NCBI RefSeq assembly: GCF_000235425.2
Contig: NZ_KI912266.1
Span: 5,329,217-5,393,216 of the forward strand
DNA: 64,000 nt
Direction: 5' to 3'
Origin: Pseudofrankia saprophytica
GTDB lineage: Bacteria > Actinomycetota > Actinomycetes > Frankiales > Frankiaceae
Both the position numbers and the translations under genes were made by a program. Positions within the stretch are counted from its first letter, which is position 1. Every line of letters starts with the position of its first letter. The notes beneath the pieces were generated by a model. The model had not been told where the DNA came from. It saw only the letters and a list, made by a program, of their open reading frames with translations, and searched no databases. Positions 8,901 to 16,988 of this stretch are shown here, one piece after another.

Positions 8901-10165
8901 CCCCCCAGCTCCATCAGCCCGGCCGCGCCGGGGTCACCGTCGGCTATCCCGGCGGGGTGCTGGTGGTGTGGATCGACCTCGGCCGGCGCCCGGTCGGTGC
9001 CGAGGACCATGCGCTGCTGTCGGTACTGGCCGGTCGGCTGGGCCAGGGTCTGCACCGGGTGTACGAGATCGACCAGCAGCGCGAGGCCGCGGTGGCCCTG
9101 CAACACGCCATCCTGGGGCCCGCGAGCCTGCCCGGCGGGTTCGCGGTGCGCTACCAGCCGGCCATCCGCCCGCTGCAGGTCGGCGGTGACTGGTACGACA
9201 CCGTGCCCCTGGCCAGGGACCGCATCGGCATCGTCGTCGGCGACTGCGTGGGCCACGGGCTGGACGCCGCCGCGGTGATGGGCCAGCTGCGCAGCGCCTG
9301 CCGCGCGCTGCTGCTGGAGCACTCCAGCCCCGCGCGGGCCCTGACCGGCCTGGACCGGTTCGCCGCGCTGCTGCCCGGAGCGGAATGCACCACCGTCTTC
9401 TGCGCCATGCTCGACCCGGTCACCGGCGAGCTGGCGTACAGCAGCGCCGGGCATCCGCCACCGATTCTCGTACGGGCCGACGGCACCACCTCGACCCTGG
9501 ACGGCGGCCGCGGCATCCCTCTGGGGCTGCGCGTCGACCAGCACCGGGGGCAGGACAGCCTCGTGATCCCGGCACGCGCGACCCTGCTGCTCTACACCGA
9601 CGGGCTGGTCGAACGCCGCCGCCGCTCCCTGGACGAGGGCATCGCCCGCGCGGCGGCCACCGTCCACGACGGCCGCGCCATGCCGGTGGAGGAGTTGGCC
9701 AGTCATCTGATGGCCACCCTCGCTCCCGAGGACGGGTATGAGGATGACGTGGCGCTGCTGCTCTACCGCCCGCCGGGGCCGCTGGAGGTCGACTTCGTGG
9801 CCGCGGCCAGCGAGCTGGCCCCGGTCCGGCACACCGTCCGGAACTGGCTGCGGCGCTGCGACCTGGACACCCAGCAGATCAACGACGTGCTGATCGCCAT
9901 CGGCGAGGCCTGCAACAACGCCGTCGAACACGGCCACCGTGACCACCCCGCGGGGATGATCCGGCTGCGCGCCGCCGCGCTGGCCGACCGGCTGTGGGTG
10001 TCCGTTACCGACAGTGGGCGTTGGAAGCCCCGTGATCCCGAGGCCACCGCGCGGGAGCACCGCGGCCGCGGGATCGCGCTGATGCGTGGCCTGATGTACC
10101 GGGTCACCATCGACACCACCGAGGGGGGGACCATCGTCGAGATGTACGCGAGGATCGCCACGTGA
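5912..10165 (+). CDS. Giant hybrid sensor: PAS-GAF-histidine kinase-receiver-PAS-PP2C phosphatase-RsbW-like kinase
   Basis: 1417 residues. Visible domains in order: PAS (about 20-165), GAF-like (190-345), HisKA with phospho-acceptor H374 in NISHEFRTPL, HATPase with N-box NLLSNAVKF near 487, receiver (660-780) with acceptor D710 in VVSDVMMP and the KPF lysine, PAS (795-910), a GAF-like linker, SpoIIE/RsbU-type PP2C (about 1065-1285, GGDWYD metal site near 1091), and a C-terminal RsbW-type HATPase (1295-1417) with GEACNNAVEHG. It probably integrates cytosolic signals and sets the phosphorylation state of the adjacent STAS protein, hence a general-stress sigma factor. No membrane segment is seen. 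GTG 5912 follows GAGAGGA. The downstream gene starts inside its stop codon. Confidence 0.92.
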   Translation: MSSGADGGARAVAPTAAGVFAADEEVGRDLAAVDWSATPIGEPSGWPQSLRTAVSILLSSRFPMWMAWGPRLTFFCNAAYRRGTLGQKYPWALGRPAGQVWEEIWEDISPRIDRVLATGQATWDEGLMLFLERSGYPEETHHTFSYSPLRDDQGAVVGMLCVVIEDTERVIGERRMTTLRNLGSDPSVLRTEQEMLEFTADQLGRNQRDLPFTLTYLCDDDGGARLAATTGIASGHPAAPRYLPTADDAGVWPAASAARGESVLVDLDSPPLDGPAPDGSARGALPAGDWPRPPAQALVVPLLQHGGAPLGFMVAALNRYRPLDERYRGFVDLVARHVATGVLSARSYRAQQRRAEELAELDRAKTAFFANISHEFRTPLTLITGPVQELRTHLADAEPAVREEVEVIHRNGLRLGRLVNALLDFSRIEAGRMRATYQPVDLAALTGELASVFRSAIEKAGLRFDVECPPLPATVYVDRGMWEKVIFNLLSNAVKFTFDGAVAVRVGAEGDQAVVTVADTGVGIAEAEVPRLFERFHRVEHARSRSSEGSGIGLALVRELVGMHGGAITASSAQDQGTTFTIRLPFGHAHLPADAVDDGGAAVTTSVSAEPFVREALRWLPGTAAADGQRAEQNGEAFLARADAPDPSVTADASRRDRPARVLVADDNADMREYLTRLLWSAGHQVRTVTDGQAALDAIRAELPDLVVSDVMMPRLDGLGLVAALRADGRTASVPILLLSARADQEASIEGLEAGADDYLVKPFAAADLLARVRANVELARLRSQHARWRTALLDSLQEGFFVSDPDGTVIEINATFAEILGYGPEGAPYRPPLPWWPDPDTDPHAYQRVRREFSRLVESVTGAADLPLVHRDGHRVWLRATFNRVEDPETGRYVIVGTVRDITAEHFAVQRDTALAALADQLAQADTVPDALAAAVTELRRTWSATRVVIAAFPASSTGHREEPDLLYTSDHSRWPELTPRLRQELSGLCEAPLLTPQLHQPGRAGVTVGYPGGVLVVWIDLGRRPVGAEDHALLSVLAGRLGQGLHRVYEIDQQREAAVALQHAILGPASLPGGFAVRYQPAIRPLQVGGDWYDTVPLARDRIGIVVGDCVGHGLDAAAVMGQLRSACRALLLEHSSPARALTGLDRFAALLPGAECTTVFCAMLDPVTGELAYSSAGHPPPILVRADGTTSTLDGGRGIPLGLRVDQHRGQDSLVIPARATLLLYTDGLVERRRRSLDEGIARAAATVHDGRAMPVEELASHLMATLAPEDGYEDDVALLLYRPPGPLEVDFVAAASELAPVRHTVRNWLRRCDLDTQQINDVLIAIGEACNNAVEHGHRDHPAGMIRLRAAALADRLWVSVTDSGRWKPRDPEATAREHRGRGIALMRGLMYRVTIDTTEGGTIVEMYARIAT

Positions 10166-10470
10166 GCAGCCCGCTGACCCTGCGTACCGATCGCCACCCC
10201 GACGGCCGGCCGATCCTGGCCGCCCGCGGTGAGATCGACATGACCAACCTGCCCGAGTTCCGCGCCGCCCTCGCCGCAGCGGTGGTCGAGGCCACCCCGG
10301 TGGTGGTCGACCTCACCGCCGTCGACTACCTGGACAGCGGCGCGATCAACGCCCTGTTCGTGCACGCCGAGCACCTGCACCTGGTCTGCAACCCGGTCCT
10401 GCTACCAGCCCTGCGCATCAGCGGCCTGACCGAGCTGGCCACCGTCGAGACCTCCGACGGGAATCCCTGA
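10162..10470 (+). CDS. STAS-domain anti-anti-sigma factor
   Basis: 102 residues, one STAS domain of the SpoIIAA/RsbV class. VDYLDSGAIN holds the conserved phosphorylatable Ser (S59). GTG 10162 overlaps the stop of the giant sensor (GTGA), so the two are translationally coupled. By family logic the sensor's RsbW-like domain phosphorylates and its PP2C domain dephosphorylates this protein, releasing or sequestering an anti-sigma factor. No sigma factor is in the window. A strong terminator follows. Confidence 0.9.
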   Translation: MSSPLTLRTDRHPDGRPILAARGEIDMTNLPEFRAALAAAVVEATPVVVDLTAVDYLDSGAINALFVHAEHLHLVCNPVLLPALRISGLTELATVETSDGNP

Positions 10471-10523
10471 CCGGCTGACCCCGCCCAGACCGAACTCCCA
10501 GGGGTAGCCGGTAGCCGTCGAGG

Positions 10524-10554
10524 CGAGGGGCACCCGGGCGCGGGGTGCCCCTCG
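10524..10554. terminator. Bidirectional terminator between STAS gene and msrA
   Basis: Perfect 12-bp arms CGAGGGGCACCC / GGGTGCCCCTCG around a 7-base loop, placed between convergent genes, so it can serve both. A 14-bp direct duplication (TCAGGAGCGGTCAG) follows at 10556-10583 and supplies the msrA stop codon. Confidence 0.8.
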
Positions 10555-10579
10555 ATCAGGAGCGGTCAGTCAGGAGCGG

Positions 10580-11101
10580 TCAGTGTGCCGCCGACTCCGC
10601 GCGGTGGGGGAGCTTCCAGCCCGGCCGCACGTAGTGGCAGGTGTAGCCCTCCGGGTAGTTCTGCAGGTAGTCCTGGTGCTCTGGCTCCGCCTGCCAGAAC
10701 GGACCGGCCGCAGCGACCTCGGTGACGACCTTCCCCGGCCAGATGCCGGAGGCGTCGACGTCCGCGATGGTGTCCTCCGCGACCCGCTTCTGCTCCTCGT
10801 CGGTGTAGAAGATCGCCGACCGGTAGCTGAGGCCGACGTCGTTGCCCTGCCGGTTCCTCGTCGACGGGTCGTGGATCTGGAAGAAGAACTCCAGCAGGTC
10901 CCGGTAGGAGATCCTGGCCGGGTCGAAGGTGATCTCCAGTGCCTCGGCGTGGGTGCCGTGGTTGCGGTACGTCGCGTTGGGTACGTCGCCGCCGGTGTAA
11001 CCCACCTCGGTGTCCAGCACGCCGGGGAGCTTGCGGACGAGCTCCTCGACTCCCCAGAAACAGCCGCCGGCCAGGACGGCCTTCTCCGTCGCGGTGCTCA
11101 T
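10580..11101 (-). CDS. msrA: Peptide-methionine (S)-S-oxide reductase MsrA
   Basis: 173 residues. Reduces the S-epimer of methionine sulfoxide in proteins. The catalytic Cys is in AGGCFWG (C14); the family motifs GYTGG and the YRNHGTHAE glutamate region follow. ATG 11101 lies immediately after the msrB stop codon with no gap, so the two form one transcript and are probably coupled in translation. Confidence 0.97.
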   Translation of the reverse strand: MSTATEKAVLAGGCFWGVEELVRKLPGVLDTEVGYTGGDVPNATYRNHGTHAEALEITFDPARISYRDLLEFFFQIHDPSTRNRQGNDVGLSYRSAIFYTDEEQKRVAEDTIADVDASGIWPGKVVTEVAAAGPFWQAEPEHQDYLQNYPEGYTCHYVRPGWKLPHRAESAAH

Positions 11102-11566
11102 CTACTCCGCCTTCCCCTCTTTGTCCTCAAAAAGCTGCCGATAGGCGCCGTAGCCCGCGCTCTCCAGCTCGTCCACCGGGACGAAGCGGAGGGCCGCCGA
11201 GTTCAGGCAGTACCGCAGGCCGCCGGCGTCCGCCGGGCCGTCGTCGAACAGGTGGCCGAGGTGGCTGTCACCGTGCGCCGACCGGACCTCGGTACGCCGC
11301 ATCCCGTAACTGGTGTCGACCTTCTCGATCACGTTGCCCGGCTCGATCGGCACCGTGAAGCTCGGCCAGCCGGTGCCGCTGTCGAACTTGTGCACCGACG
11401 CGAACAAAGGCTCGCCGGAAACGACGTCGACGTAGATCCCCGGCCGCTTGTTGTCGCAGTACTCACCGGTGAACGCTCGCTCGGTGCCGCTTTCCTGGGT
11501 CACCCGGTACTGCTCCGGCGTAAGCCGCGAAATGGCCGCAGGGTCCCTGCTGTAGGTCTCTGGCAT
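11102..11566 (-). CDS. msrB: Peptide-methionine (R)-S-oxide reductase MsrB, zinc-free form
   Basis: 154 residues. Reduces the R-epimer of methionine sulfoxide. Catalytic Cys in [10 protein letters not shown] (C120), substrate site SGTGWPSF and HLGHLF. The two CxxC zinc pairs of classical MsrB are absent ([11 protein letters not shown] and [10 protein letters not shown] in their place), which marks the zinc-less form. ATG 11566 has a GAGGGGACGAG binding site; a longer upstream frame is not supported. First gene of msrB-msrA. Confidence 0.95.
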   Translation of the reverse strand: MPETYSRDPAAISRLTPEQYRVTQESGTERAFTGEYCDNKRPGIYVDVVSGEPLFASVHKFDSGTGWPSFTVPIEPGNVIEKVDTSYGMRRTEVRSAHGDSHLGHLFDDGPADAGGLRYCLNSAALRFVPVDELESAGYGAYRQLFEDKEGKAE

Positions 11567-11752
11567 CTCGTCCCCTCGACGGTGGCGCACCTGACCACCT
11601 GAACGCCGCTGAACACCCGTTTGTGCCCGGAGCGCGCCAGCACGGGCGCGGGCCGCGGGCCGCGGGCCGCGTCGGAGATCCGGGCCAGGGCGATCAGCGC
11701 GATCAAGGCGACCGGCGCGAGCGGCGGCGCGGCGGTCACCAGCTCCTTGCCG

Positions 11753-11778
11753 AAATGGTAACTGAAAGGTTACCATTT
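11753..11778. promoter_or_regulatory. ArsR-type operator, 10-bp inverted repeat
   Basis: AAATGGTAAC-N6-GTTACCATTT, perfect arms, ends 4 bases before the GTG start of the ArsR gene. Placement over the likely promoter and start indicates autorepression. Confidence 0.75.
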
Positions 11779-11782
11779 TCGG

Positions 11783-12154
11783 GTGGACGTCTTCGGCGCG
11801 CTCGCGGACCCGGTCCGGCGGTCGCTGCTTCGGCGACTCGCCGCCGGGCCGCGGCGGGTGGTCGACCTGGCCGCGCCGTACGACGTGTCCCGCCCGGCGG
11901 TCAGCAAGCACCTGCGGCTGCTGACCGAGGCAGGTCTCGTCGACGTCGTCGACCGAGGCCGCGAACGCCACTACACGCTGCGCCCGGCGGGGCTGGACGA
12001 GGTCCGCGCGTTCCTGGCCGGCCTCGCCGCGCCCGACCTGGGCGCACTGCTGTCGGGCAACGCCCTCGACGCCCTCGACACGGAGGTGCGCCGCGCCGGC
12101 CGCGACCGCCGCGCCGCGACAACCCGACGCCAGCCCGAACAGGAGACCGCATGA
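11783..12154 (+). CDS. ArsR/SmtB-family regulator
   Basis: 123 residues, winged helix: [38 protein letters not shown] recognition helix and [13 protein letters not shown] wing. No metal-binding CVC motif, as usual for ArsR proteins paired with SRPBCC genes. GTG 11783. It overlaps the next gene by ATGA, giving the widespread ArsR-SRPBCC two-gene operon, with the perfect inverted repeat upstream as operator. Confidence 0.92.
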   Translation: MDVFGALADPVRRSLLRRLAAGPRRVVDLAAPYDVSRPAVSKHLRLLTEAGLVDVVDRGRERHYTLRPAGLDEVRAFLAGLAAPDLGALLSGNALDALDTEVRRAGRDRRAATTRRQPEQETA

Positions 12155-12648
12155 CGCCGAAGCCGACCGGCCGCATCGAGCGACGGGGCGAACAACACGT
12201 ACTGGTCCTCACGCGCACGTTCCGCGCGCCCGTGTGGGACGTGTGGGCAGCGGTCACCGAGCCCGAGCGCCTGGCCCGCTGGATCGGCCCCTTCACCGGA
12301 GACCCCGCATCGGGCCGGGTGAAGTTGCGGATGACGGAGGAGGGCGACGGGCCGCCGTCCGACGTGGAGATCCGCGAGTGCACGCCGCCACACGTGCTCC
12401 GAGTGAGCACCCGCGCCGGCGACGACGGCTGGCTGCTCGACCTCGAGCTCACCGAGACCGACGGCGTCACCACCCTGACCTTCTCCCAGCCGGGGATCGC
12501 TCCCGACGCCGCCGAGAACATCGGGCCCGGGTGGGAGTACTACCTCGACCGGTTGATCGCGGCGGAGACCGGTGGCGACCCGGCCGCCGTCGACTTCGAC
12601 CGCGACTACTACCCGGCGATGCGGGATCACTACCGGACGAGCGACTGA
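12151..12648 (+). CDS. SRPBCC domain protein (AHSA1-like)
   Basis: 165 residues with the START/Bet v1-like fold typical of AHSA1 homologues: [27 protein letters not shown] near the start and GWEYYLDRL at the C-terminal helix. The fold binds hydrophobic ligands; the biochemical role of ArsR-linked members is mostly unknown. Translationally coupled to the ArsR gene by an ATGA overlap. Confidence 0.9.
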   Translation: MTPKPTGRIERRGEQHVLVLTRTFRAPVWDVWAAVTEPERLARWIGPFTGDPASGRVKLRMTEEGDGPPSDVEIRECTPPHVLRVSTRAGDDGWLLDLELTETDGVTTLTFSQPGIAPDAAENIGPGWEYYLDRLIAAETGGDPAAVDFDRDYYPAMRDHYRTSD

Positions 12649-12821
12649 CCGCGACGAGGATCCCCGGCGCAGCACAGTGCCGTCGCGGCGGCGGCCGTCA
12701 TCGGGCGATCGTGGCCATGCCCACGTCGCGTCGCCACCTCGATGCCCGATGCCGATACCGCGTTCGGCCGACGGCCCGTCTTCGCGATGCTATGGTCTGA
12801 CACGTCAGGGGGGGCTTGGCT

Positions 12822-13289
12822 GTGGATCTTTCCCAGCCGAGAACTCTGACCCGAGGACTATCCATGATGGATGTCAAGGCGCTGACGGCTCAGGCCGAAC
12901 TAGCAGCCAAAGCGGTGCCGCTGACCAAATCATCCGAGGGATACGCCGCCGCCGTCGCACGGGCAACGGACCTCTATGAGAAGGCTCAGTCGGCGGCGTC
13001 GATGTTGGGACCGGCTGATCCGATCCGACTCGAATGCGCGCTCAGGTACGCGACATTCCTGTACCGGAAATCCTCCCGTCGCGACGCCTATGCCGTCGCG
13101 GAAGAGGCCGCCGCCGTGGCGGAACGCGCGGGCGCCGGCACTGTCTGGTCCGAGTCGGGCATGCTGGTGGCGACGCTTCGCGGCAGGTTGGCAAGCTGGC
13201 GAGCCGACCTCTGCCAGACGACGGACGACACGTGGCGTCTCGACCATGAGGCGTTCTCTCTCGCTGACGGAGTCAGTCCGCGAAGGTGA
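12822..13289 (+). CDS. Helical protein resembling the C-terminal half of 14-3-3 proteins
   Basis: 155 residues from GTG 12822 (AGGGGGG 7 bases upstream; TTG 12816 and ATG 12864 are alternatives; a TATGGT -10-like box at 12791). All-helical. Residues 52-81 read YEKAQ...DPIRLECALRYATFLY, matching the helix pair of 14-3-3 that carries PIRLGLALNFSVFYY. Residues 111-126 (ESGMLVATLRGRLASW) keep the Ser, Leu, Arg, Leu and Trp spacing of the last 14-3-3 helix (DSTLIMQLLRDNLTLW). Phosphopeptide-contacting Asn residues of 14-3-3 are replaced by Arg in both helices, and the N-terminal dimerisation helices are absent. The 14-3-3 family is regarded as eukaryotic, so this may instead be a TPR-like solenoid with convergent sequence. 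The match is from memory of the family, not a search. Confidence 0.6.
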   Translation: MDLSQPRTLTRGLSMMDVKALTAQAELAAKAVPLTKSSEGYAAAVARATDLYEKAQSAASMLGPADPIRLECALRYATFLYRKSSRRDAYAVAEEAAAVAERAGAGTVWSESGMLVATLRGRLASWRADLCQTTDDTWRLDHEAFSLADGVSPRR

Positions 13290-13316
13290 CGCTGGCAGCG
13301 AACGTCCGCCTGCCGG

Positions 13317-13820
13317 CTACTGGAGCCCGGCGCGGACGGAGGTGATGCGCTCGGTGTTGAAGCCGAGCCAGTGCATCCGGCCCGCGTAGCGCGCGTGCTC
13401 TATCTTCAGGCAGCGGTCCATGACCACCGTCAGACCGCCTTCCTCGGCGATCCGCGCGCCCTCCTCGTTGATCACACCGAACTGGCACCAGAGGGCGCTG
13501 GCGTGGATCGCCACGGCCTCCCGCGCGATCGCCGGCAGCGCGTCCGGCGCGCGGAAGACGTTCACGAGGTCCACCGGCACGGGCACGTCGGCCAGGCTTG
13601 GGTAACACCGCTCGCCGAGGATCTCCGTCTCCCGGGGATTCACCGGGATGACGCGGTAGCCGTGCCGCTTGAGGTAGTAGCCGACGAAGTAGCTGGCCCG
13701 CAGCTCGTTGCTCGACAGCCCCACGACCGCGACCGTCCGCGCGGTGTGCAGCACGCGCTGGATCGTTCGCGGGTCCTGGTAGCGCCCGAGATCGGTCACG
13801 TCGTCCCCGAGATCGGTCAC
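13317..13820 (-). CDS. CoA-binding domain protein (YccU-like)
   Basis: 167 residues, a stand-alone CoA_binding_2 Rossmann domain: TVAVVGLSSNELRASY nucleotide loop, PVNPRETEILG, ALWCQFGV and VVMDRCLKIEH. Family members bind CoA or CoA-thioesters; the role is undefined. Last gene of the leftward osmC-metX-metY operon, 7 bases after metY. Its start lies in a 21-bp in-frame duplication that gives two GTG starts (13820 and 13799), each beginning VTDLG. Confidence 0.9.
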   Translation of the reverse strand: MTDLGDDVTDLGRYQDPRTIQRVLHTARTVAVVGLSSNELRASYFVGYYLKRHGYRVIPVNPRETEILGERCYPSLADVPVPVDLVNVFRAPDALPAIAREAVAIHASALWCQFGVINEEGARIAEEGGLTVVMDRCLKIEHARYAGRMHWLGFNTERITSVRAGLQ

Positions 13821-13822
13821 GT
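13785..13822. repeat. Direct duplication at a start codon
   Basis: A 17-bp sequence (CCCGAGATCGGTCACGT) occurs twice with a 21-bp period at the 5' end of the CoA-binding gene, adding seven residues and a second GTG start. Confidence 0.75.
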
Positions 13823-13827
13823 TGTCG

Positions 13828-15153
13828 CTACCTCTTTCCCGCTGCCGCGGCGACGTGCGCGAAACCCTGTTCCAGGTCCCAGATCAGGTCCTCGACGGAC
13901 TCGAGGCCGACCGACAGCCGCACCGTCCCCGGCCCGACGCCGGATGCCCGGAGCTCGTCGTCGCTCAGCTGGCGGTGCGTGGTGCTGGCCGGGTGGATGA
14001 TCAGGCTTTTCGCGTCGCCGACGTTCGCGAGGTGGGACCAGAGCGTCACGCCGCGGATGAGGTCCTGGCCGCCGTCGCGGCCGCCGGCGCAGTCGAACGA
14101 GAACACCGCGCCCGCGCCGCGCGGCAGGTACCTGTCCACCAGCGGGCGGTATTTGCTCGTCGGCAGGCCGGAATAGGTCACGTTGGACGCCAGCTCGTGG
14201 GACTCGAGGAACGCCGCGACCGCCCGGGCGTTCTCGACGTGGCGTTCCATCCGCAGCGACAGCGTCTCGAGCCCCTGCAGGAACAGGAACGCGTTCAGCG
14301 GCGCGAGCGTCGCGCCGAGGTCGCGCAGGGTCTCGGCCCGCAGCTTCATCAGGTAGCCGTAGGTCCCGAACGTCTCGTGGAACCGCAGGCCGTGGTAGGC
14401 CGGCGACGGGTCCGCGATGACGGGAAACCGCCCGTTGGACCAGTCGAAGGTGCCGGCCTCGACGACGACGCCGCCGATGCTCGTGCCGTGGCCGCCGATG
14501 AACTTGGTCGCCGAGTGGATCACGATGTCGGCGCCCCAGTCGATCGGCCGGCACAGGTATGGCGTGGCGAACGTGTTGTCGACGAGGAGCGGCAGCTCGT
14601 GCTCGTGCGCGATGTCCGCCACGGTCCGGATGTCCAGCACGTTCCCGGCGGGGTTGCCGATCGTCTCGCCGAAGAAGGCCTTCGTGTTCGCGCGCACCGC
14701 GCCCCGCCACGCCGCCGGATCGTCCGGATCGACCCACGTCAGCTCGGCGCTCATCTTGCGCAGCAGGTGCTTGAGCTGGTTCACCGTCCCGCCGTAGAGC
14801 GCCGAGGACGAGACGACGTGGTCACCCGGCGCCAGCAGCGTGAACAGCGCGGCCGCCTGCGCGGCGATGCCGCTGGCGAACGCCACCCCGCCGACGCCGC
14901 CCTCGAGGTTCGCCACCCGTTCCTCGAACACCGCGACGGTCGGGTTCATGATGCGCGAGTACGTGTTGCCGTACTCCTGCAGGTTGAAGTACGCGGCCGC
15001 GGACTCCGGGTCCTCGAACACGTAGCTGGTCGTCTGGAAGATCGGCACCGCGCGCGCGCCGGTGTTCGGGTCGGGTCGTTGCCCGGCGTGCAGCTGCCGT
15101 GTCTCGAACCCGAACGCACGAGCTTCCTCGACGCGGGCGGACTGGTCGGTCAC
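13828..15153 (-). CDS. metY: O-acetylhomoserine aminocarboxypropyltransferase (sulfhydrylase)
   Basis: 441 residues, PLP enzyme of the Cys/Met metabolism family. Makes homocysteine from O-acetylhomoserine and sulfide (or methanethiol to methionine). The PLP lysine is in [21 protein letters not shown] and [11 protein letters not shown] are typical MetY motifs. GTG 15153 overlaps the metX stop (GTGA), giving tight coupling with the enzyme that makes its substrate. Confidence 0.96.
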   Translation of the reverse strand: MTDQSARVEEARAFGFETRQLHAGQRPDPNTGARAVPIFQTTSYVFEDPESAAAYFNLQEYGNTYSRIMNPTVAVFEERVANLEGGVGGVAFASGIAAQAAALFTLLAPGDHVVSSSALYGGTVNQLKHLLRKMSAELTWVDPDDPAAWRGAVRANTKAFFGETIGNPAGNVLDIRTVADIAHEHELPLLVDNTFATPYLCRPIDWGADIVIHSATKFIGGHGTSIGGVVVEAGTFDWSNGRFPVIADPSPAYHGLRFHETFGTYGYLMKLRAETLRDLGATLAPLNAFLFLQGLETLSLRMERHVENARAVAAFLESHELASNVTYSGLPTSKYRPLVDRYLPRGAGAVFSFDCAGGRDGGQDLIRGVTLWSHLANVGDAKSLIIHPASTTHRQLSDDELRASGVGPGTVRLSVGLESVEDLIWDLEQGFAHVAAAAGKR

Positions 15154-16364
15154 GAAGGCCTCTCCAGGAAACGGCGAATGATCGGTGTCTGCCTAGCTTC
15201 CTCCAGCAGGAAGCAGTCGTGGCCGTACGGCGCGTCGATCACGTGGAACTCGACCGGTTTGCCGAGGGCCCGCAGCGCGTCCGCGATCTGCGCCGACGCG
15301 GCCGGTGGGTACAGCCAGTCGGAGCTGAACGCGATCAGCAGCGCCCGTACCGAGACGTTCGCGAGCGCGCGCGTGAGCGACCCGCCGCCGTGCTGCCGGC
15401 CGAGATCGAAGTACGTCAGCGCGCGCGACGTGTAGAGGTAGGTGTTCGCGTCGAAGCGCCGGACGAACGAGTCGGCCTGGTGGCGCAGGTAGCTCTCGAC
15501 CTCGAACTCCGGCTCGGTGATCGTGTAGCGGATGTCGTCGGAGAACTGCAGGCGCCGGCCGAACTTGTCGTCCAGCGCCGGTGCCGACAGGTACGTGACG
15601 TGGCCGACCATCCGCGCCAGGCCCATGCCCGCGCTGGGCGCACGGCCCGTGCCGTAGTAGTGGCCGCCCTGCCAGTCCGGGTCCCGCATGATCGCGTCAC
15701 GGGCTATCGCGTTCCAGGCCAGGCCCTGCGGGTACAGGGCGTGCGTGCTGGCGATGACCACGACGGCGTCGACCTGGTCGGGGAACAGGATCGCCCACTC
15801 GAGCGCCTGCATGCCACCGAGCGAGCCACCGGCCACCGCCGCGAGCCGCTCGATACCGAGCTCGTCCAGGAAGGCGCGCTCGGTGCGCACCATGTCGGCG
15901 ACGGTGATGACCGGGAAGTCCGACCCGTACGGCCGGCCGGTGGCCGGGTCGACGGACGACGGCCCCGTCGTGCCGCGGCACCCGCCGAGCAGGTTGGTGG
16001 CGACGACGAAGAACCGGTCGGTGTCGAACGCCTTGCCGGGGCCGATCATCCCGTCCCACCAGCCGAGTCCCGGGCCGGCGGTGCCGTCGCGGTCCCGCGC
16101 CCCGAACCCGTCGCGGGTGCTCTGCTCGGGCGGTGTGCGCGAGACGCCGGCCGCGTGGGCGTCACCGCTCAGCGCGTGACACACCAGGATGACGTTGTCG
16201 CGCCCGGGCGCGAGCGCGCCGTAGGTCTCGTACGCCACCCGGACCGGGTGCAGCTCCCGTCCGCAGTCGAGACGCACCGGCCTCGGCAGGTCGAGGTAGC
16301 GCGTCTCGACACTGCCGACCGAGCCGGGTGCCCTCGCCGAGGCTGACGCCACGGACGCATTCAA
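15150..16364 (-). CDS. metX: Homoserine O-acetyltransferase
   Basis: 404 residues, alpha/beta-hydrolase fold. Transfers acetyl from acetyl-CoA to homoserine. Nucleophile Ser in AGGSLGGMQ, acid in FSSDWLYPP, His in YGHDCFL; oxyanion region CHALSGDAH. Starts 3 bases after the osmC stop, within the osmC-metX-metY-CoA-binding operon. The first 18 or so residues are a poorly conserved Ala/Ser extension. Confidence 0.96.
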   Translation of the reverse strand: MNASVASASARAPGSVGSVETRYLDLPRPVRLDCGRELHPVRVAYETYGALAPGRDNVILVCHALSGDAHAAGVSRTPPEQSTRDGFGARDRDGTAGPGLGWWDGMIGPGKAFDTDRFFVVATNLLGGCRGTTGPSSVDPATGRPYGSDFPVITVADMVRTERAFLDELGIERLAAVAGGSLGGMQALEWAILFPDQVDAVVVIASTHALYPQGLAWNAIARDAIMRDPDWQGGHYYGTGRAPSAGMGLARMVGHVTYLSAPALDDKFGRRLQFSDDIRYTITEPEFEVESYLRHQADSFVRRFDANTYLYTSRALTYFDLGRQHGGGSLTRALANVSVRALLIAFSSDWLYPPAASAQIADALRALGKPVEFHVIDAPYGHDCFLLEEARQTPIIRRFLERPS

Positions 16365-16367
16365 CGC

Positions 16368-16916
16368 TCAGGCGACCTCGACCGTCACGTTGGTGGGGTT
16401 GGTGAGCGCGTCGAACACGGCGGAGCGCTTCTGGGACTGGGCCACCAGGGCGGCGATGTCCTTCTCCGAGGCGTCCGCGTCGATGGTGAAGGTCACCTTG
16501 ATGTCGTTGAAGCCGTTGCGAACGTCGCTGTCGACACCGAGGATCCCGCGGATGTCGTGCTTGCCCTCGAGCTGCGCCTCGACCGAGCGCAGCTGGATGC
16601 CGCGGTTCTGCGCGACGGACGCCACGCCCGCTGTCAGGCAGCTCGCCAGGCCGACGAGGAGGTATTCGATCGGCGTGATGCCGTTGTCCTCGGCGGCGAA
16701 GACCTCGGGGTGGTCGGCGTCGAACACCGTCTCGGCCTTGTGGCTCTGCTCCGCCCCGAGACCGTGGAAGCCCTGGATCGAGGTCGTGCTGTGGACGCCC
16801 TGCTTCCACGTGGAGGATGCCCGCCAGGTGAACTGCGCGGCCTCGGGCGCGCCCTTCAGCACCTCGCGCGCGTCGAGCAGCGCCTGGACGTTGACTCCGT
16901 TGTCAGCCGTGGTCAT
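16368..16916 (-). CDS. OsmC family protein lacking the second redox cysteine
   Basis: 182 residues. OsmC/Ohr proteins reduce organic hydroperoxides with a Cys pair. Here the peroxidatic Cys is present in GLASCLTAG, but the position of the resolving Cys (usually CPV/CPYS) reads KRSAVFDAL, so Ser replaces it. A one-Cys mechanism or a different function is possible; the YhfA/SACOL1771-like branch also varies here. First gene of the met operon and divergent from a flavin monooxygenase across 72 bp. Confidence 0.88.
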   Translation of the reverse strand: MTTADNGVNVQALLDAREVLKGAPEAAQFTWRASSTWKQGVHSTTSIQGFHGLGAEQSHKAETVFDADHPEVFAAEDNGITPIEYLLVGLASCLTAGVASVAQNRGIQLRSVEAQLEGKHDIRGILGVDSDVRNGFNDIKVTFTIDADASEKDIAALVAQSQKRSAVFDALTNPTNVTVEVA

Positions 16917-16946
16917 GTTGCGTGGCCCCCTCTAGTCCTATTCCCC

Positions 16947-16966
16947 AGATTCCCCGTGGGGATTCT
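16947..16966. promoter_or_regulatory. Inverted repeat between divergent osmC and flavoprotein genes
   Basis: AGATTCCCC-GT-GGGGATTCT, 9-bp arms with one mismatch, in the 72-bp divergent promoter region. Candidate operator for both units; no linked regulator. Confidence 0.45.
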
Positions 16967-16988
16967 CGACAATACACTGGTCAGACGG

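Noticed and set aside
4679-10060. A 1793-codon open frame on the minus strand
   Set aside because: Antisense to the giant sensor and MDR genes. Its Gln/Gly/Arg/Pro-rich sequence has no domains, a common artefact in GC-rich DNA.
11500-11739. Minus-strand frame upstream of msrB with a hydrophobic N-terminus
   Set aside because: No ribosome binding site, and it overlaps the msrB coding region out of frame; not convincing as a small membrane protein.
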